Below are positions 17,562 to 25,668 of a stretch of DNA of 64,000 nucleotides, piece by piece (position 1 is the stretch's first letter; each line of letters opens with the position of its first letter). This stretch comes from CAXBID01 sp963815305 (GTDB lineage: Bacteria > Bacteroidota > Bacteroidia > Flavobacteriales > Flavobacteriaceae). The translations under genes were made by a program, and so were the position numbers. The stretch covers positions 1,674,001 through 1,738,000 of the forward strand of contig CAWFFW010000001.1 in the NCBI GenBank assembly GCA_963815305.1. The letters are read 5' to 3'. The notes under the pieces are model-generated. The model did not search any database. It saw only the letters and a program-made list of their open reading frames with translations, and was not told the origin of the DNA.

Positions 17562-18137
17562 CTAAAACTCTAAATCTGTAATTAAATCGAATTCATCATA
17601 AATAGCTTTATCTTTTAAATTATCAAAGAAACTGGTTGAACCATATTTAACATCATACTTTGTTCTATCAATTTTTAAAGAAGCTGTCGCTTTATTTCCA
17701 TAAATTGAAATACTAAAATTTACTGGATTCGACTTTCCTTTAATTATTAAGTCACCATTAACTTGGTATGCATTTTTACCTGAGACTTTAACATCTGTGA
17801 AAATTAATGATGCTGTTGGATAGCTTGAAACACCAAAGAAGTCATCTGATTTTAAATGACCATCTAATTTTCCTTTCATACCTCCATCTAAATCGGTAGT
17901 ATTTATTGTAGTCATATCAATAACAAACTCACCTCCTACTAATTTATCTCCTTCAAAAACTAAACTTCCAGAGTTTAAATTAATTGTTCCTTCATGAGAC
18001 CCTGTTACTTTATAACCTTTCCAAACTACTTTACTTTTATCCGTTTTTATCTCTTTTTTCTCCTTTATTATAGTAAAAGAGAACGTGAATAAAGTTACGA
18101 TAGCTATTAAACCTAAATTTTTAATTGTACTGTTCAT
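17562..18137 (-). CDS. YceI family periplasmic lipid-binding-like protein
   Basis: A 191-residue protein with a signal peptide (IKNLGLIAIVTLFTFSF) and a YceI lipocalin-like domain: DKSKVVWKGYKVTGSHEGTI, then KLDGHLKSDDFFGVSSYPTA, and a VNFSISIYGNKA strand. YceI proteins bind long-chain isoprenoids or fatty amides in a beta-barrel; the biological role is unclear. The start at 18137 gives the full signal sequence. The Crp/Fnr-type regulator gene sits 91 bases upstream on the same strand, a pairing that suggests, without proof, that the regulator controls it. Confidence 0.88.
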   Translation of the reverse strand: MNSTIKNLGLIAIVTLFTFSFTIIKEKKEIKTDKSKVVWKGYKVTGSHEGTINLNSGSLVFEGDKLVGGEFVIDMTTINTTDLDGGMKGKLDGHLKSDDFFGVSSYPTASLIFTDVKVSGKNAYQVNGDLIIKGKSNPVNFSISIYGNKATASLKIDRTKYDVKYGSTSFFDNLKDKAIYDEFDLITDLEF

Positions 18138-18228
18138 GATTATTATTTTTTATTTTCACAAATTTCTGCTATTTCATCTTTTAAAAAGATAACGTAGTTT
18201 ATGAAATACTATTAAACTAGTTTAATAT

Positions 18229-18813
18229 TTATTGTTCTAATGCCAGTTGGCTCTTAATTTTACTTAAAAATTCTTTAGTAATACCCAGATAAGAAGCAAT
18301 CATGTATTGGGGAATAAGCTGTTCTATTTTAGGGTATTGATTTTTAAAGTAAAGGTATCTGTCTTTTGCAGAAAGACTAAAACTTCTTACAATTCGTTTT
18401 TGTGATGCTACTAATGCTTTTTCAATAATTTGTCTAAAAAAACGTTCTAATTTTGGAATTTTCTCATATAATTCCTCTATCACTTCAAAAGAAAACATGA
18501 TGAGTTCTGAATTATCGATACATTGAATGTTATAATCGGCTGGAGTTTGAGTTATAAAACTACCCATATCAGACGTCCACCAATTTTCAATTGAGAACAT
18601 TACGATATGTTCCTGTCCGCTATCATCAATGTGAAAGGTTTTTGTACAACCTGAAATCACGAAACATTCATACTTGCAAATATCACCTTGTTGCACAATA
18701 TATTGTCCTTTTAAATACTTTCTGTAACTAACTTTTGACACTAAAAAGGTCTCTTCTTCTTTTGTTAAAGAAATATAATTACTGATGTAATCTAAAAGTG
18801 GTTGAATATTCAT
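18229..18813 (-). CDS. Crp/Fnr family transcriptional regulator
   Basis: A 194-residue protein. Residues about 25-115 are a cyclic-nucleotide-binding-type beta-roll (GQYIVQQGDICKYECFVISG), then a dimerisation helix and a short C-terminal DNA-binding part whose recognition region is MIASYLGITKEFLSKIKSQL. There are no clustered cysteines for an Fnr iron-sulphur centre, and the cAMP-contact residues are not conserved in an obvious way, so the signal is unknown. It belongs to the large Bacteroidota group that regulates single neighbouring stress genes. The YceI gene is the nearest candidate target. Confidence 0.85.
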   Translation of the reverse strand: MNIQPLLDYISNYISLTKEEETFLVSKVSYRKYLKGQYIVQQGDICKYECFVISGCTKTFHIDDSGQEHIVMFSIENWWTSDMGSFITQTPADYNIQCIDNSELIMFSFEVIEELYEKIPKLERFFRQIIEKALVASQKRIVRSFSLSAKDRYLYFKNQYPKIEQLIPQYMIASYLGITKEFLSKIKSQLALEQ

Positions 18814-18833
18814 GATATACTGAACTTAATTAA

Positions 18834-19295
18834 CTAATTAACTGAAATCAATTCAATATCAAAAACGAGAACAGAACCTGGAGAAATAACACCTATAGAC
18901 CTATTTCCATAGGCTAAGTGAGCAGGTATTAAAAGCATGCCGCTTCCACCTTCCTTAAAATAAGTGATCCCTTCTGTCCAACCAGGAATGACTTGTTGTA
19001 AATTAAAAGAGGCACCAGCTGCGTTACTTTCATCAAACACATTACCATTTGTCAAATAACCTTTATAAGCCACGGTAACATTAGAAGTTACAGTAGGCTG
19101 TTCTCCACTTCCGGGTTCATCAATTACATAATATAAACCTGTGTTACTTTTTTGAGCATCTAAATTATTTGTGGCTATATATGCAATAATTTCTTGATCG
19201 TTTTCCACTCTGTAGTCTTTAGAGGTTGTTGTATTATTATCCGTTGAACATGATACAAATACTAAGAGTGCCAAAGCTATTAAAGTATACTTCAT
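18834..19295 (-). CDS. FKBP-type peptidyl-prolyl isomerase lipoprotein
   Basis: A 153-residue protein with a lipoprotein signal ending at Cys16 (LLVFVSC). The FKBP domain occupies roughly residues 60-153 and shows NVTVAYKGYLTNGNVFDES, VIPGWTEGITYFKEGG, MLLIPAHLAYG and a final VLVFDIELISV strand. It should catalyse prolyl isomerisation in the periplasm, anchored to a membrane. Single FKBP lipoproteins are also associated with gliding and protein folding in this group. It is 20 bases upstream of the Crp/Fnr gene on the same strand. Confidence 0.88.
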   Translation of the reverse strand: MKYTLIALALLVFVSCSTDNNTTTSKDYRVENDQEIIAYIATNNLDAQKSNTGLYYVIDEPGSGEQPTVTSNVTVAYKGYLTNGNVFDESNAAGASFNLQQVIPGWTEGITYFKEGGSGMLLIPAHLAYGNRSIGVISPGSVLVFDIELISVN

Positions 19296-19464
19296 TATTT
19301 AATTTTTAAGCAGTAAATATACTAAAACAAGAAGCTCTGTATACATATAAATGTTTTAATTATAAGTTAAATATAATGGTCTATAATTTATATTATTCCA
19401 TTTACTTTAAAAATTAACACGATAAAAAATCCAAAGCCTATCATCATCTCGTATTTGCCTAATG

Positions 19465-19496
19465 CGTTAAATTTTAAAATATTTAAAAATTTAACG
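19465..19496. promoter_or_regulatory. 11-bp perfect inverted repeat upstream of the serine hydrolase pair
   Basis: CGTTAAATTTT (19465-19475) and AAAATTTAACG (19486-19496) are exact inverted copies separated by ten A/T bases. The element ends 58 bases before the first serine hydrolase start, in the spacer shared with the divergent FKBP gene. It could be a dimeric regulator's operator or an RNA hairpin; the T-run needed for a terminator is missing. Confidence 0.45.
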
Positions 19497-19554
19497 TATT
19501 ACCAAACAATTATTTAGATATTTTTATATAAATTAACTTAATCATGGATTTTAA

Positions 19555-20469
19555 ATGAAAAGCACTGTTTATTTCTTTTTTATATTTTTTAGTTTCAATT
19601 TATCCATTCACAGTCAAAAAGGACTTCCAATTCAAGTAAGTAATACCAAAATTAAACCATTAGCATCTCTAACCAGTAGTAATTTACAGAAGAACTTGGA
19701 GAGAGAACTTAATGCTAACGCGTATTGGAAAAGCTTAATTATAGATAAAAAAATGGCCGTGGGTATTGTTGATTTAAGCAATCCGAACCAAGTAAAATAT
19801 GCAAGTGTAAATGGGAATTACATGATGTATGCTGCAAGTTTACCTAAAATAGCCATATTGTTAGCGGCCATGGATGCTATTGTGAAAGGAGAACTTAAAG
19901 AAACACCTATTATCAAAAATGATATGCGTTTGATGATTAGTAAATCAGACAACCAAGCGTCAACAAGAATGATTGATAGATTAGGTTATGAAAAGATTGA
20001 ATGTGTTATGACTGACCCTAGATATATGTTTTATGACGAAAACAAAGGTGGCGGATTATGGGTTGGAAAACGTTATGGCGGAGGCGGAGATACAAACAGA
20101 GAACCTATTAAAAACTTAAGTCATGCAGCCAGTGTGAACCAAGTTTGTAGATATTATTATTTGTTAGCACACGGCAAATTAGTAAATGAAAACCGTTCCA
20201 AACAAATGTTAGATATTATGGGAAACCCAGATTTACACCATAAATTTGTTAGCACGGTTGAAAAAATTGCTCCTCAGGCTACATTATTTAGAAAATCTGG
20301 ATCATGGAAAACATACCATTCCGATTCTATTTTAGTCTGGGGAAATGATCCTAGTAGACGCTATATTTTAGTGGCCCTTATTGATGACGCTAATGGCGAA
20401 CAAATTATTAGAAATTTGGTTAAACCCATTGAAAAAGCACTTCAAGTTAATCAGGGTTCAATTTTATAG
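19555..20469 (+). CDS. class A beta-lactamase-like serine hydrolase, first tandem copy
   Basis: A 304-residue exported protein (signal MKSTVYFFFIFFSFNLSIHS). All penicillin-recognising motifs are visible: S95-L-P-K98, S131-D-N133, an omega-loop-like E183-P-I-K-N187 and K247-S-G249. S95 to S131 is only 36 residues, compared with 60 in TEM-type enzymes, so the all-helical subdomain is reduced. It may be a D,D-peptidase, an esterase or a beta-lactamase acting in the periplasm; sequence alone does not decide. The following gene is a close paralogue. Its promoter region carries an 11-bp palindrome. Confidence 0.82.
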   Translation: MKSTVYFFFIFFSFNLSIHSQKGLPIQVSNTKIKPLASLTSSNLQKNLERELNANAYWKSLIIDKKMAVGIVDLSNPNQVKYASVNGNYMMYAASLPKIAILLAAMDAIVKGELKETPIIKNDMRLMISKSDNQASTRMIDRLGYEKIECVMTDPRYMFYDENKGGGLWVGKRYGGGGDTNREPIKNLSHAASVNQVCRYYYLLAHGKLVNENRSKQMLDIMGNPDLHHKFVSTVEKIAPQATLFRKSGSWKTYHSDSILVWGNDPSRRYILVALIDDANGEQIIRNLVKPIEKALQVNQGSIL

Positions 20470-20582
20470 ACGTTGTTTAAAATTTTTATTTAGTTTATGC
20501 GTTATTATCCAACTTTAATACATCATTAACACTTATTTCCAAGAATTATAGTATCTTAATCAGAAGTAATTTATCAAAAAAA

Positions 20583-21491
20583 ATGAATTTTAAAAAAGCC
20601 TCAATTTTTACCTTAATTTTCTCAATTTTATGTCATATTCAATTTTCTGCACAAACGACCTTACCTATTAGTTCAGATTATGATATAGATCCAATTTCAG
20701 AATTGCAAAACGAAGACTTACAGGGTATTCTTGAAAAAGAGATAAACTCGCACCCTGTTTGGCGCGGATTAGTATCAAAAAACCTTATGGCTATTGGTAT
20801 TGTAGATTTAAGCGACATTGATAATATTAAATACGCAGGTATTAATGATGAAAACATGATGTATGCGGCAAGCTTACCTAAAATAGCAATACTACTAGCT
20901 GCGATGGATGCCATTGATAAAGGTGAATTAAAAGACACCAAAGAAGTAAGAAAAGATTTGAGATTGATGATAAGTAAATCTAACAACCAAGCATCAACAC
21001 GTATGATTGATCGTTTAGGTTATGACAAAATTGAAAGTGTACTTAGAGCACCTGATAACAAACTTTATGATGAAGAAATTGGTGGTGGTCTTTGGGTTGG
21101 TAAACGCTATGCTTCTGGTGGAGCTACACATAGAGAACCACTTAAAAACTTAAGCCATGCCGCTACCACTAAACAAGTTTGTAGTTTTTATTATCAACTT
21201 GTTATGGGAAATCTTGTTAGTGAAAAACGCTCAAAGGAAATGCTAGAAATTATGAAGGATCCTGCATTGCATCATAAATTTGTAAATACATTGGATAATA
21301 TAGCGCCAAAAGCCACCATTTACAGAAAATCTGGATCATGGAAAAATTACCATTCAGATTCTGCTTTGGTTTGGGGACCTAAAAGAAAATATATTATAGT
21401 GGCTTTAGTAGATAATGACTTTGGTGAACAAATTATTAGAAATTTAGTACTTCCATTAGAGAAAGTAATGAAAAAATCACGTTCTTTATAG
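20583..21491 (+). CDS. class A beta-lactamase-like serine hydrolase, second tandem copy
   Basis: A 302-residue exported paralogue of the preceding gene, colinear over its whole length, with near-identical active-site blocks. The motifs are S97-L-P-K100, SNN in place of SDN, EPLKN in the omega-loop position, and KSG. The signal peptide (KASIFTLIFSILCHIQFSAQ) has diverged while the catalytic core has not, suggesting an old but constrained duplication. It begins 113 bases after copy one and ends 15 bases before the NTT-like gene, so copy two and the transporter are probably co-transcribed. Substrate unknown. Confidence 0.82.
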   Translation: MNFKKASIFTLIFSILCHIQFSAQTTLPISSDYDIDPISELQNEDLQGILEKEINSHPVWRGLVSKNLMAIGIVDLSDIDNIKYAGINDENMMYAASLPKIAILLAAMDAIDKGELKDTKEVRKDLRLMISKSNNQASTRMIDRLGYDKIESVLRAPDNKLYDEEIGGGLWVGKRYASGGATHREPLKNLSHAATTKQVCSFYYQLVMGNLVSEKRSKEMLEIMKDPALHHKFVNTLDNIAPKATIYRKSGSWKNYHSDSALVWGPKRKYIIVALVDNDFGEQIIRNLVLPLEKVMKKSRSL

Positions 21492-21506
21492 GCATAATCT
21501 TCGGCC

Positions 21507-24350
21507 TTGTTTAGAAATCTACTCAATAAAACATTTGGAATAAGAGATGGTGAAATATACATCTCTTTTTTAATGCAGTTATACATCTTTTTGATTATAA
21601 CCGTTTTGCTTATAGTTAAGCCAACGGTTAATGCATTATTTCTTTCTAAACTTGGTGCAGATCAGTTACCATATGCTTATTTACTAGTAGCGTTAATTGC
21701 TGTTGTAACATCTTATTTTTATAACAGAGCTATAAAAAAATTTTCTTTACTTAAAATTACGATTATATCCTTAGTGATCTTCAGTTTAAGCTTTATTACC
21801 TTAAACCTCATTTTAAGTTATAATTTATTATCTAATTGGGTATTATTCGCCTACTATTTGGGTGTATCGTTATTTGCTGTAATAGCAACATCACAATTTT
21901 GGATTCTAGCCAATATGGTATTCAATCCTAGGGAAGGCAAACGTTTATTTGGGTTTATTGGTGCTGGCGCTATAGCTGGTGGTATTTTTGGAGGTTATTT
22001 AACAAGCATTATTGCATCAACTTTTAGTAACAAAGTGGTAATATTGCTAGCTGCTATTCTGATTTTATGTTGCATCCCTGTTATAAAAAAGATTTGGAGC
22101 TTGCGAGTTCACAAAATGAATGCTTACATTCGAAATCAAAGAAAAGCGATGATCTCAAACACAAATGAATCATCATCGCTAAAAGTAGTTTTAAATTCTA
22201 AACACCTCACATATTTAGCACTCATTACGGGTATTGGAGTAATTGTTGCAAAATTAGTTGATTTTCAATTTAGTGATTTTGCAAATAAAGCTATTTCAGA
22301 CTCAGATGAATTAGCGTCCTTTTTTGGTTTTTGGTTTTCCTCATTTAATGTTATCGCTTTAAGTATTCAATTATTTTTCACAAACAGAATATTAACCAAA
22401 CTAGGCGTATCCTCATCGTTACTCATCTTACCGCTAGCTATAGCTTTAGGTAGTTTATTGTTTTTAACTTTTCCTGAATTATGGGTTTTAGTCATTATAA
22501 AAGGTATTGATGGCAGTTTTAAGCAGTCGTTAAATAAAGCTGCCATAGAGCTATCTATTATGCCTATCCCACTTCATATTAAAAATCAAGCAAAATCTTT
22601 CATAGATGTAGCTGTTGATAGTGTTGCTACGGGTATTGCAGGTTTTATTCTTATTTTCTTAATAAAAAAATTAGACCTAAATACGTCTTATATTACGGTT
22701 ATTATATTGCTTTTTGTATTTGTTTGGATTCTTTTAATCTATCGTCTTCGTGAAGCCTATTACAATTCATTTAGAGAAAATATTCAGCGTACACTTTCTG
22801 AAAATAGCACATTGAATCAAAAAGCTAGAAACGAAACTACACTAGCTTCCGCGCGTCGTATTTTTAATGAAGGCAATGAATCTGAAATACTAGCGCTTTT
22901 AGATAGATTGAGTTCCTATAAACTTAAAACACTAAAATATAATATCGTTGGTCTTTTGGAGCACCCTTCTAATAAAGTGAAATCTGAAGCTATTAAACAA
23001 CTTTACGCCTATGATAAAGGTACAGCATTAGAGAAAGTAGAAAATTTGGTGAATGAGCAAGACGATGATCTTATTTATACCGCTTTGAATTATATTTTTC
23101 ATCATTCGTCAACATCAACGGATTCATTTTTTGGCAAATATCTAGATCATCATGATGATTACATTTCTAATGCCGCTTTATTATGTTTAGCAAAAGAGGC
23201 TTCTTTCAACCAAAAGCTATCCATTAGATATCAACTTGATAAACGTTTAGAAGATAAAATTAATGACTCTAACATTGCAGAAAATTTATTAAGACAAAAC
23301 GAAATTTCTACATTACTTAATATTATAGCTTACTCACAAAGTATAAAATATTACTCTTTTATCACTTTACATCTAAAAAATGAAAGTACATTTATTGTAA
23401 AACAAGCTATAAAAGCTGCTGGGTTTACTGCAAGTGATCAATTTATAGAACCCTTACTTGAATATTTATCTTTAAAACGCTACAGAAAACGTACTATTGA
23501 AGCACTCAAAAATTATGGCCCCAAAATAATTGATACCATTGTTAGTTTAGATAAAAAACAAGATATAAATGATAAAACCAAGCAATATTTACCGAGGGTT
23601 ATAAAAGCTTTTAATACCCAAAAATCACTTAACGTATTAATAAATTTACTATCTAGTAAAGATGTTGTTATTAGATTAGAGGCTTCGGCATCATTATCCA
23701 AATTAAAAAACAAAAACACTAAATTAGTCGTTAGCCAACGTGTTTTGAAACAACGCATTTTAATTGAAAGTCGTTTCTATAAGCGCACCTTAAATGCTAT
23801 CGCCACTTTAACGCATATTATGAACGTAGAAGAAGATGCCAACGCAATATCTGATTCGTCTAATGAAATTAGAGTCGCCAGACAAAGCATTATTGATTTG
23901 TTAGAAGATCAATCTGAATATAGCTTACGGTGTATTTTTAATTTGTTAAGTATTATTTATAACCCATCGGATATTGAAATGACGTACTCTGGTTTGCTTA
24001 GTGATATTAGAGAAGCACGTTTAAATGCTTTGGAATTTTTAGATAACATGTTACAGAGCCAATTAAAAAATAGGATTTTGCCATTAATTGAACATTATGT
24101 TATTGAAGGTGATAATTCAGAATCATCAATTCTAAATTTAAAAATTCTTTCAGAAAAAGACTGCCTAACTAAATTAGCTAAAAGACGAGGTAGACTTATG
24201 AAATTAGAGGTTTTAAACTTAATTAAAATTTTGAACGATAAACGCTATTTATCTTTAGTATCTTCGTTAAAGAAACATCAAAATAAAGACGTTAAATTTT
24301 TTGCTGATGAAACCTATAATAGTTTAAAAGGTATAAAACCTAAAAATTAA
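21507..24350 (+). CDS. TLC/NTT-like 12-TM transporter with C-terminal HEAT-type repeat tail
   Basis: A 947-residue protein. The first 420 residues are a 12-helix MFS-like membrane unit starting GIRDGEIYISFLMQLYIFLI and containing FWILANMVFNPREGKRLFGF and IGAGAIAGGIFGG, which resembles the ATP/ADP (TLC/NTT) exchanger family and its bacterial relatives. The last 520 residues are soluble and helical, with HEAT-like repeats (for example NIVGLLEHPSNKVKSEAIKQ and VIRLEASASLSKLKNKNTKL). The start is TTG at 21507: an in-frame stop lies just before it and the next ATG falls inside TM1. The transported molecule is unknown; nucleotide exchange is a family-level possibility only. Confidence 0.75.
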   Translation: MFRNLLNKTFGIRDGEIYISFLMQLYIFLIITVLLIVKPTVNALFLSKLGADQLPYAYLLVALIAVVTSYFYNRAIKKFSLLKITIISLVIFSLSFITLNLILSYNLLSNWVLFAYYLGVSLFAVIATSQFWILANMVFNPREGKRLFGFIGAGAIAGGIFGGYLTSIIASTFSNKVVILLAAILILCCIPVIKKIWSLRVHKMNAYIRNQRKAMISNTNESSSLKVVLNSKHLTYLALITGIGVIVAKLVDFQFSDFANKAISDSDELASFFGFWFSSFNVIALSIQLFFTNRILTKLGVSSSLLILPLAIALGSLLFLTFPELWVLVIIKGIDGSFKQSLNKAAIELSIMPIPLHIKNQAKSFIDVAVDSVATGIAGFILIFLIKKLDLNTSYITVIILLFVFVWILLIYRLREAYYNSFRENIQRTLSENSTLNQKARNETTLASARRIFNEGNESEILALLDRLSSYKLKTLKYNIVGLLEHPSNKVKSEAIKQLYAYDKGTALEKVENLVNEQDDDLIYTALNYIFHHSSTSTDSFFGKYLDHHDDYISNAALLCLAKEASFNQKLSIRYQLDKRLEDKINDSNIAENLLRQNEISTLLNIIAYSQSIKYYSFITLHLKNESTFIVKQAIKAAGFTASDQFIEPLLEYLSLKRYRKRTIEALKNYGPKIIDTIVSLDKKQDINDKTKQYLPRVIKAFNTQKSLNVLINLLSSKDVVIRLEASASLSKLKNKNTKLVVSQRVLKQRILIESRFYKRTLNAIATLTHIMNVEEDANAISDSSNEIRVARQSIIDLLEDQSEYSLRCIFNLLSIIYNPSDIEMTYSGLLSDIREARLNALEFLDNMLQSQLKNRILPLIEHYVIEGDNSESSILNLKILSEKDCLTKLAKRRGRLMKLEVLNLIKILNDKRYLSLVSSLKKHQNKDVKFFADETYNSLKGIKPKN

Positions 24351-25666
24351 TTATCGGGTTCTTCATCTTTGTCGCTTTTGTATTCCTCTTCTTTTACTTC
24401 TGGCTTCTTTACATTAGTGCCATCGTTAATAATATCATCTATTTTGCTAGCTAAATACATATGTGCCCCAGCAGAATTTTTATTAAGCACATTAGTCATC
24501 AAACAAACTATATATTTTGTATTGTTAGGATGTTCCACTATAATGACAGAATTCATATAATTAAAAACATTGCCAGCATAATCCTTACAGTTTGGATTTT
24601 TTTCCCTGTCGCATTTATAGAAACTGCCCGACTTAAAATACACGGCGGCACTATCTAATCGTGGTGATTTGGCATATCTAATACGTCTATCTGTTATGTA
24701 AAGTAAGCGCTTCATTTCTAAACTCGACTCAGGATCTATAACCTTACCTTGTTCTAGTTTTACCAAAAACTTCATCAAACCCTTGGGCGTACCAATACTC
24801 CCACCCTTTCTTCCAACATATTTTCCTGCAGGTCTAGTAAACATGCCTCCTAATTTCCATTCGTCTTCAGAAATTCCCAAATCTCTTAATGGCTGGTTTA
24901 CAACACGATGTGCTAAATTAGTTAGCGTATCTCTTCGGGTTTCTTTAAAATACGTCTCAGCTTTTTCAGCTGTTAAATTGAAATAGTCTTGACCAAAAGC
25001 ATTCATAAGCATGGCTTCTCTATACATTACACTGGCTGCACCATTATTACTTACCGATACCATATGGTCTAACCATTCAAACAACGAAAACTCATCACTT
25101 GCAATAACTTGACGCTTTGTTAATTTATCCTTTTCAATATCGTAAATTGGAACTGTATGATGGTCTCCTGTGCCCCAATATCGAGATGTTACACTAATAT
25201 CTTTGAAATATGAAATGCGTTGTGAAAAATTATCTGGACACAATTTTTGCATTTCATTAAATACGGCTAATAGTACAGCAATTTTACCCACACTACCAGG
25301 TTGATAACCAACATTTTCTCGGAAAGCAGCATATTTTAGATGGTCAGGTTTACTCATATCCATAACCGCAGCAGAATATCCTGAACCCGGGAATAGTCTA
25401 TTTATTTTTTTTGCAAATTCATCATCTTCAACCAATAGTTCGTTAATACTATCTTCTGTTCTACTCAATAAATTCAATTTAATATCCTCTAACTTTTTAT
25501 ATGCTCCAAAAGGGATTCTGTTATAAGGTACACTATCCTCTTGCATTTTTTTAATTTGATATAAACGCTTTATACCTGTACGTTGAAATCCATCAATCGG
25601 GTAAGTGATAAAGCCAAAAGAAAGTAAAATACAAACGGCAAAAGTTAAATAGAATAAATGCTTCAT
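24347..25666 (-). CDS. exported serine hydrolase, class A beta-lactamase-like, third locus copy
   Basis: A 439-residue protein with an N-terminal signal anchor (FYLTFAVCILLSFGFITYP). The motifs are S125-V-G-K128, S206-N-N208 and K345-S-G347; no EPxxN omega-loop motif is evident. It is much longer than the two plus-strand copies, with an extra N-terminal helical region and an acidic, lysine-rich C-terminal tail (EEEYKSDKDEEPDN). It starts two bases after the dikinase-like gene ends and is probably translated from the same mRNA. Its stop overlaps the convergent transporter gene by four bases. A periplasmic peptidase or esterase is the likely type. Confidence 0.8.
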   Translation of the reverse strand: MKHLFYLTFAVCILLSFGFITYPIDGFQRTGIKRLYQIKKMQEDSVPYNRIPFGAYKKLEDIKLNLLSRTEDSINELLVEDDEFAKKINRLFPGSGYSAAVMDMSKPDHLKYAAFRENVGYQPGSVGKIAVLLAVFNEMQKLCPDNFSQRISYFKDISVTSRYWGTGDHHTVPIYDIEKDKLTKRQVIASDEFSLFEWLDHMVSVSNNGAASVMYREAMLMNAFGQDYFNLTAEKAETYFKETRRDTLTNLAHRVVNQPLRDLGISEDEWKLGGMFTRPAGKYVGRKGGSIGTPKGLMKFLVKLEQGKVIDPESSLEMKRLLYITDRRIRYAKSPRLDSAAVYFKSGSFYKCDREKNPNCKDYAGNVFNYMNSVIIVEHPNNTKYIVCLMTNVLNKNSAGAHMYLASKIDDIINDGTNVKKPEVKEEEYKSDKDEEPDN

Positions 25667-25668
25667 AA

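Noticed and set aside
19555..21491. Reading the tandem serine hydrolases as clinical-type beta-lactamases
   Set aside because: The motif set is shared with peptidases and esterases and the SxxK-SDN spacing is not that of TEM-type enzymes, so resistance cannot be inferred.
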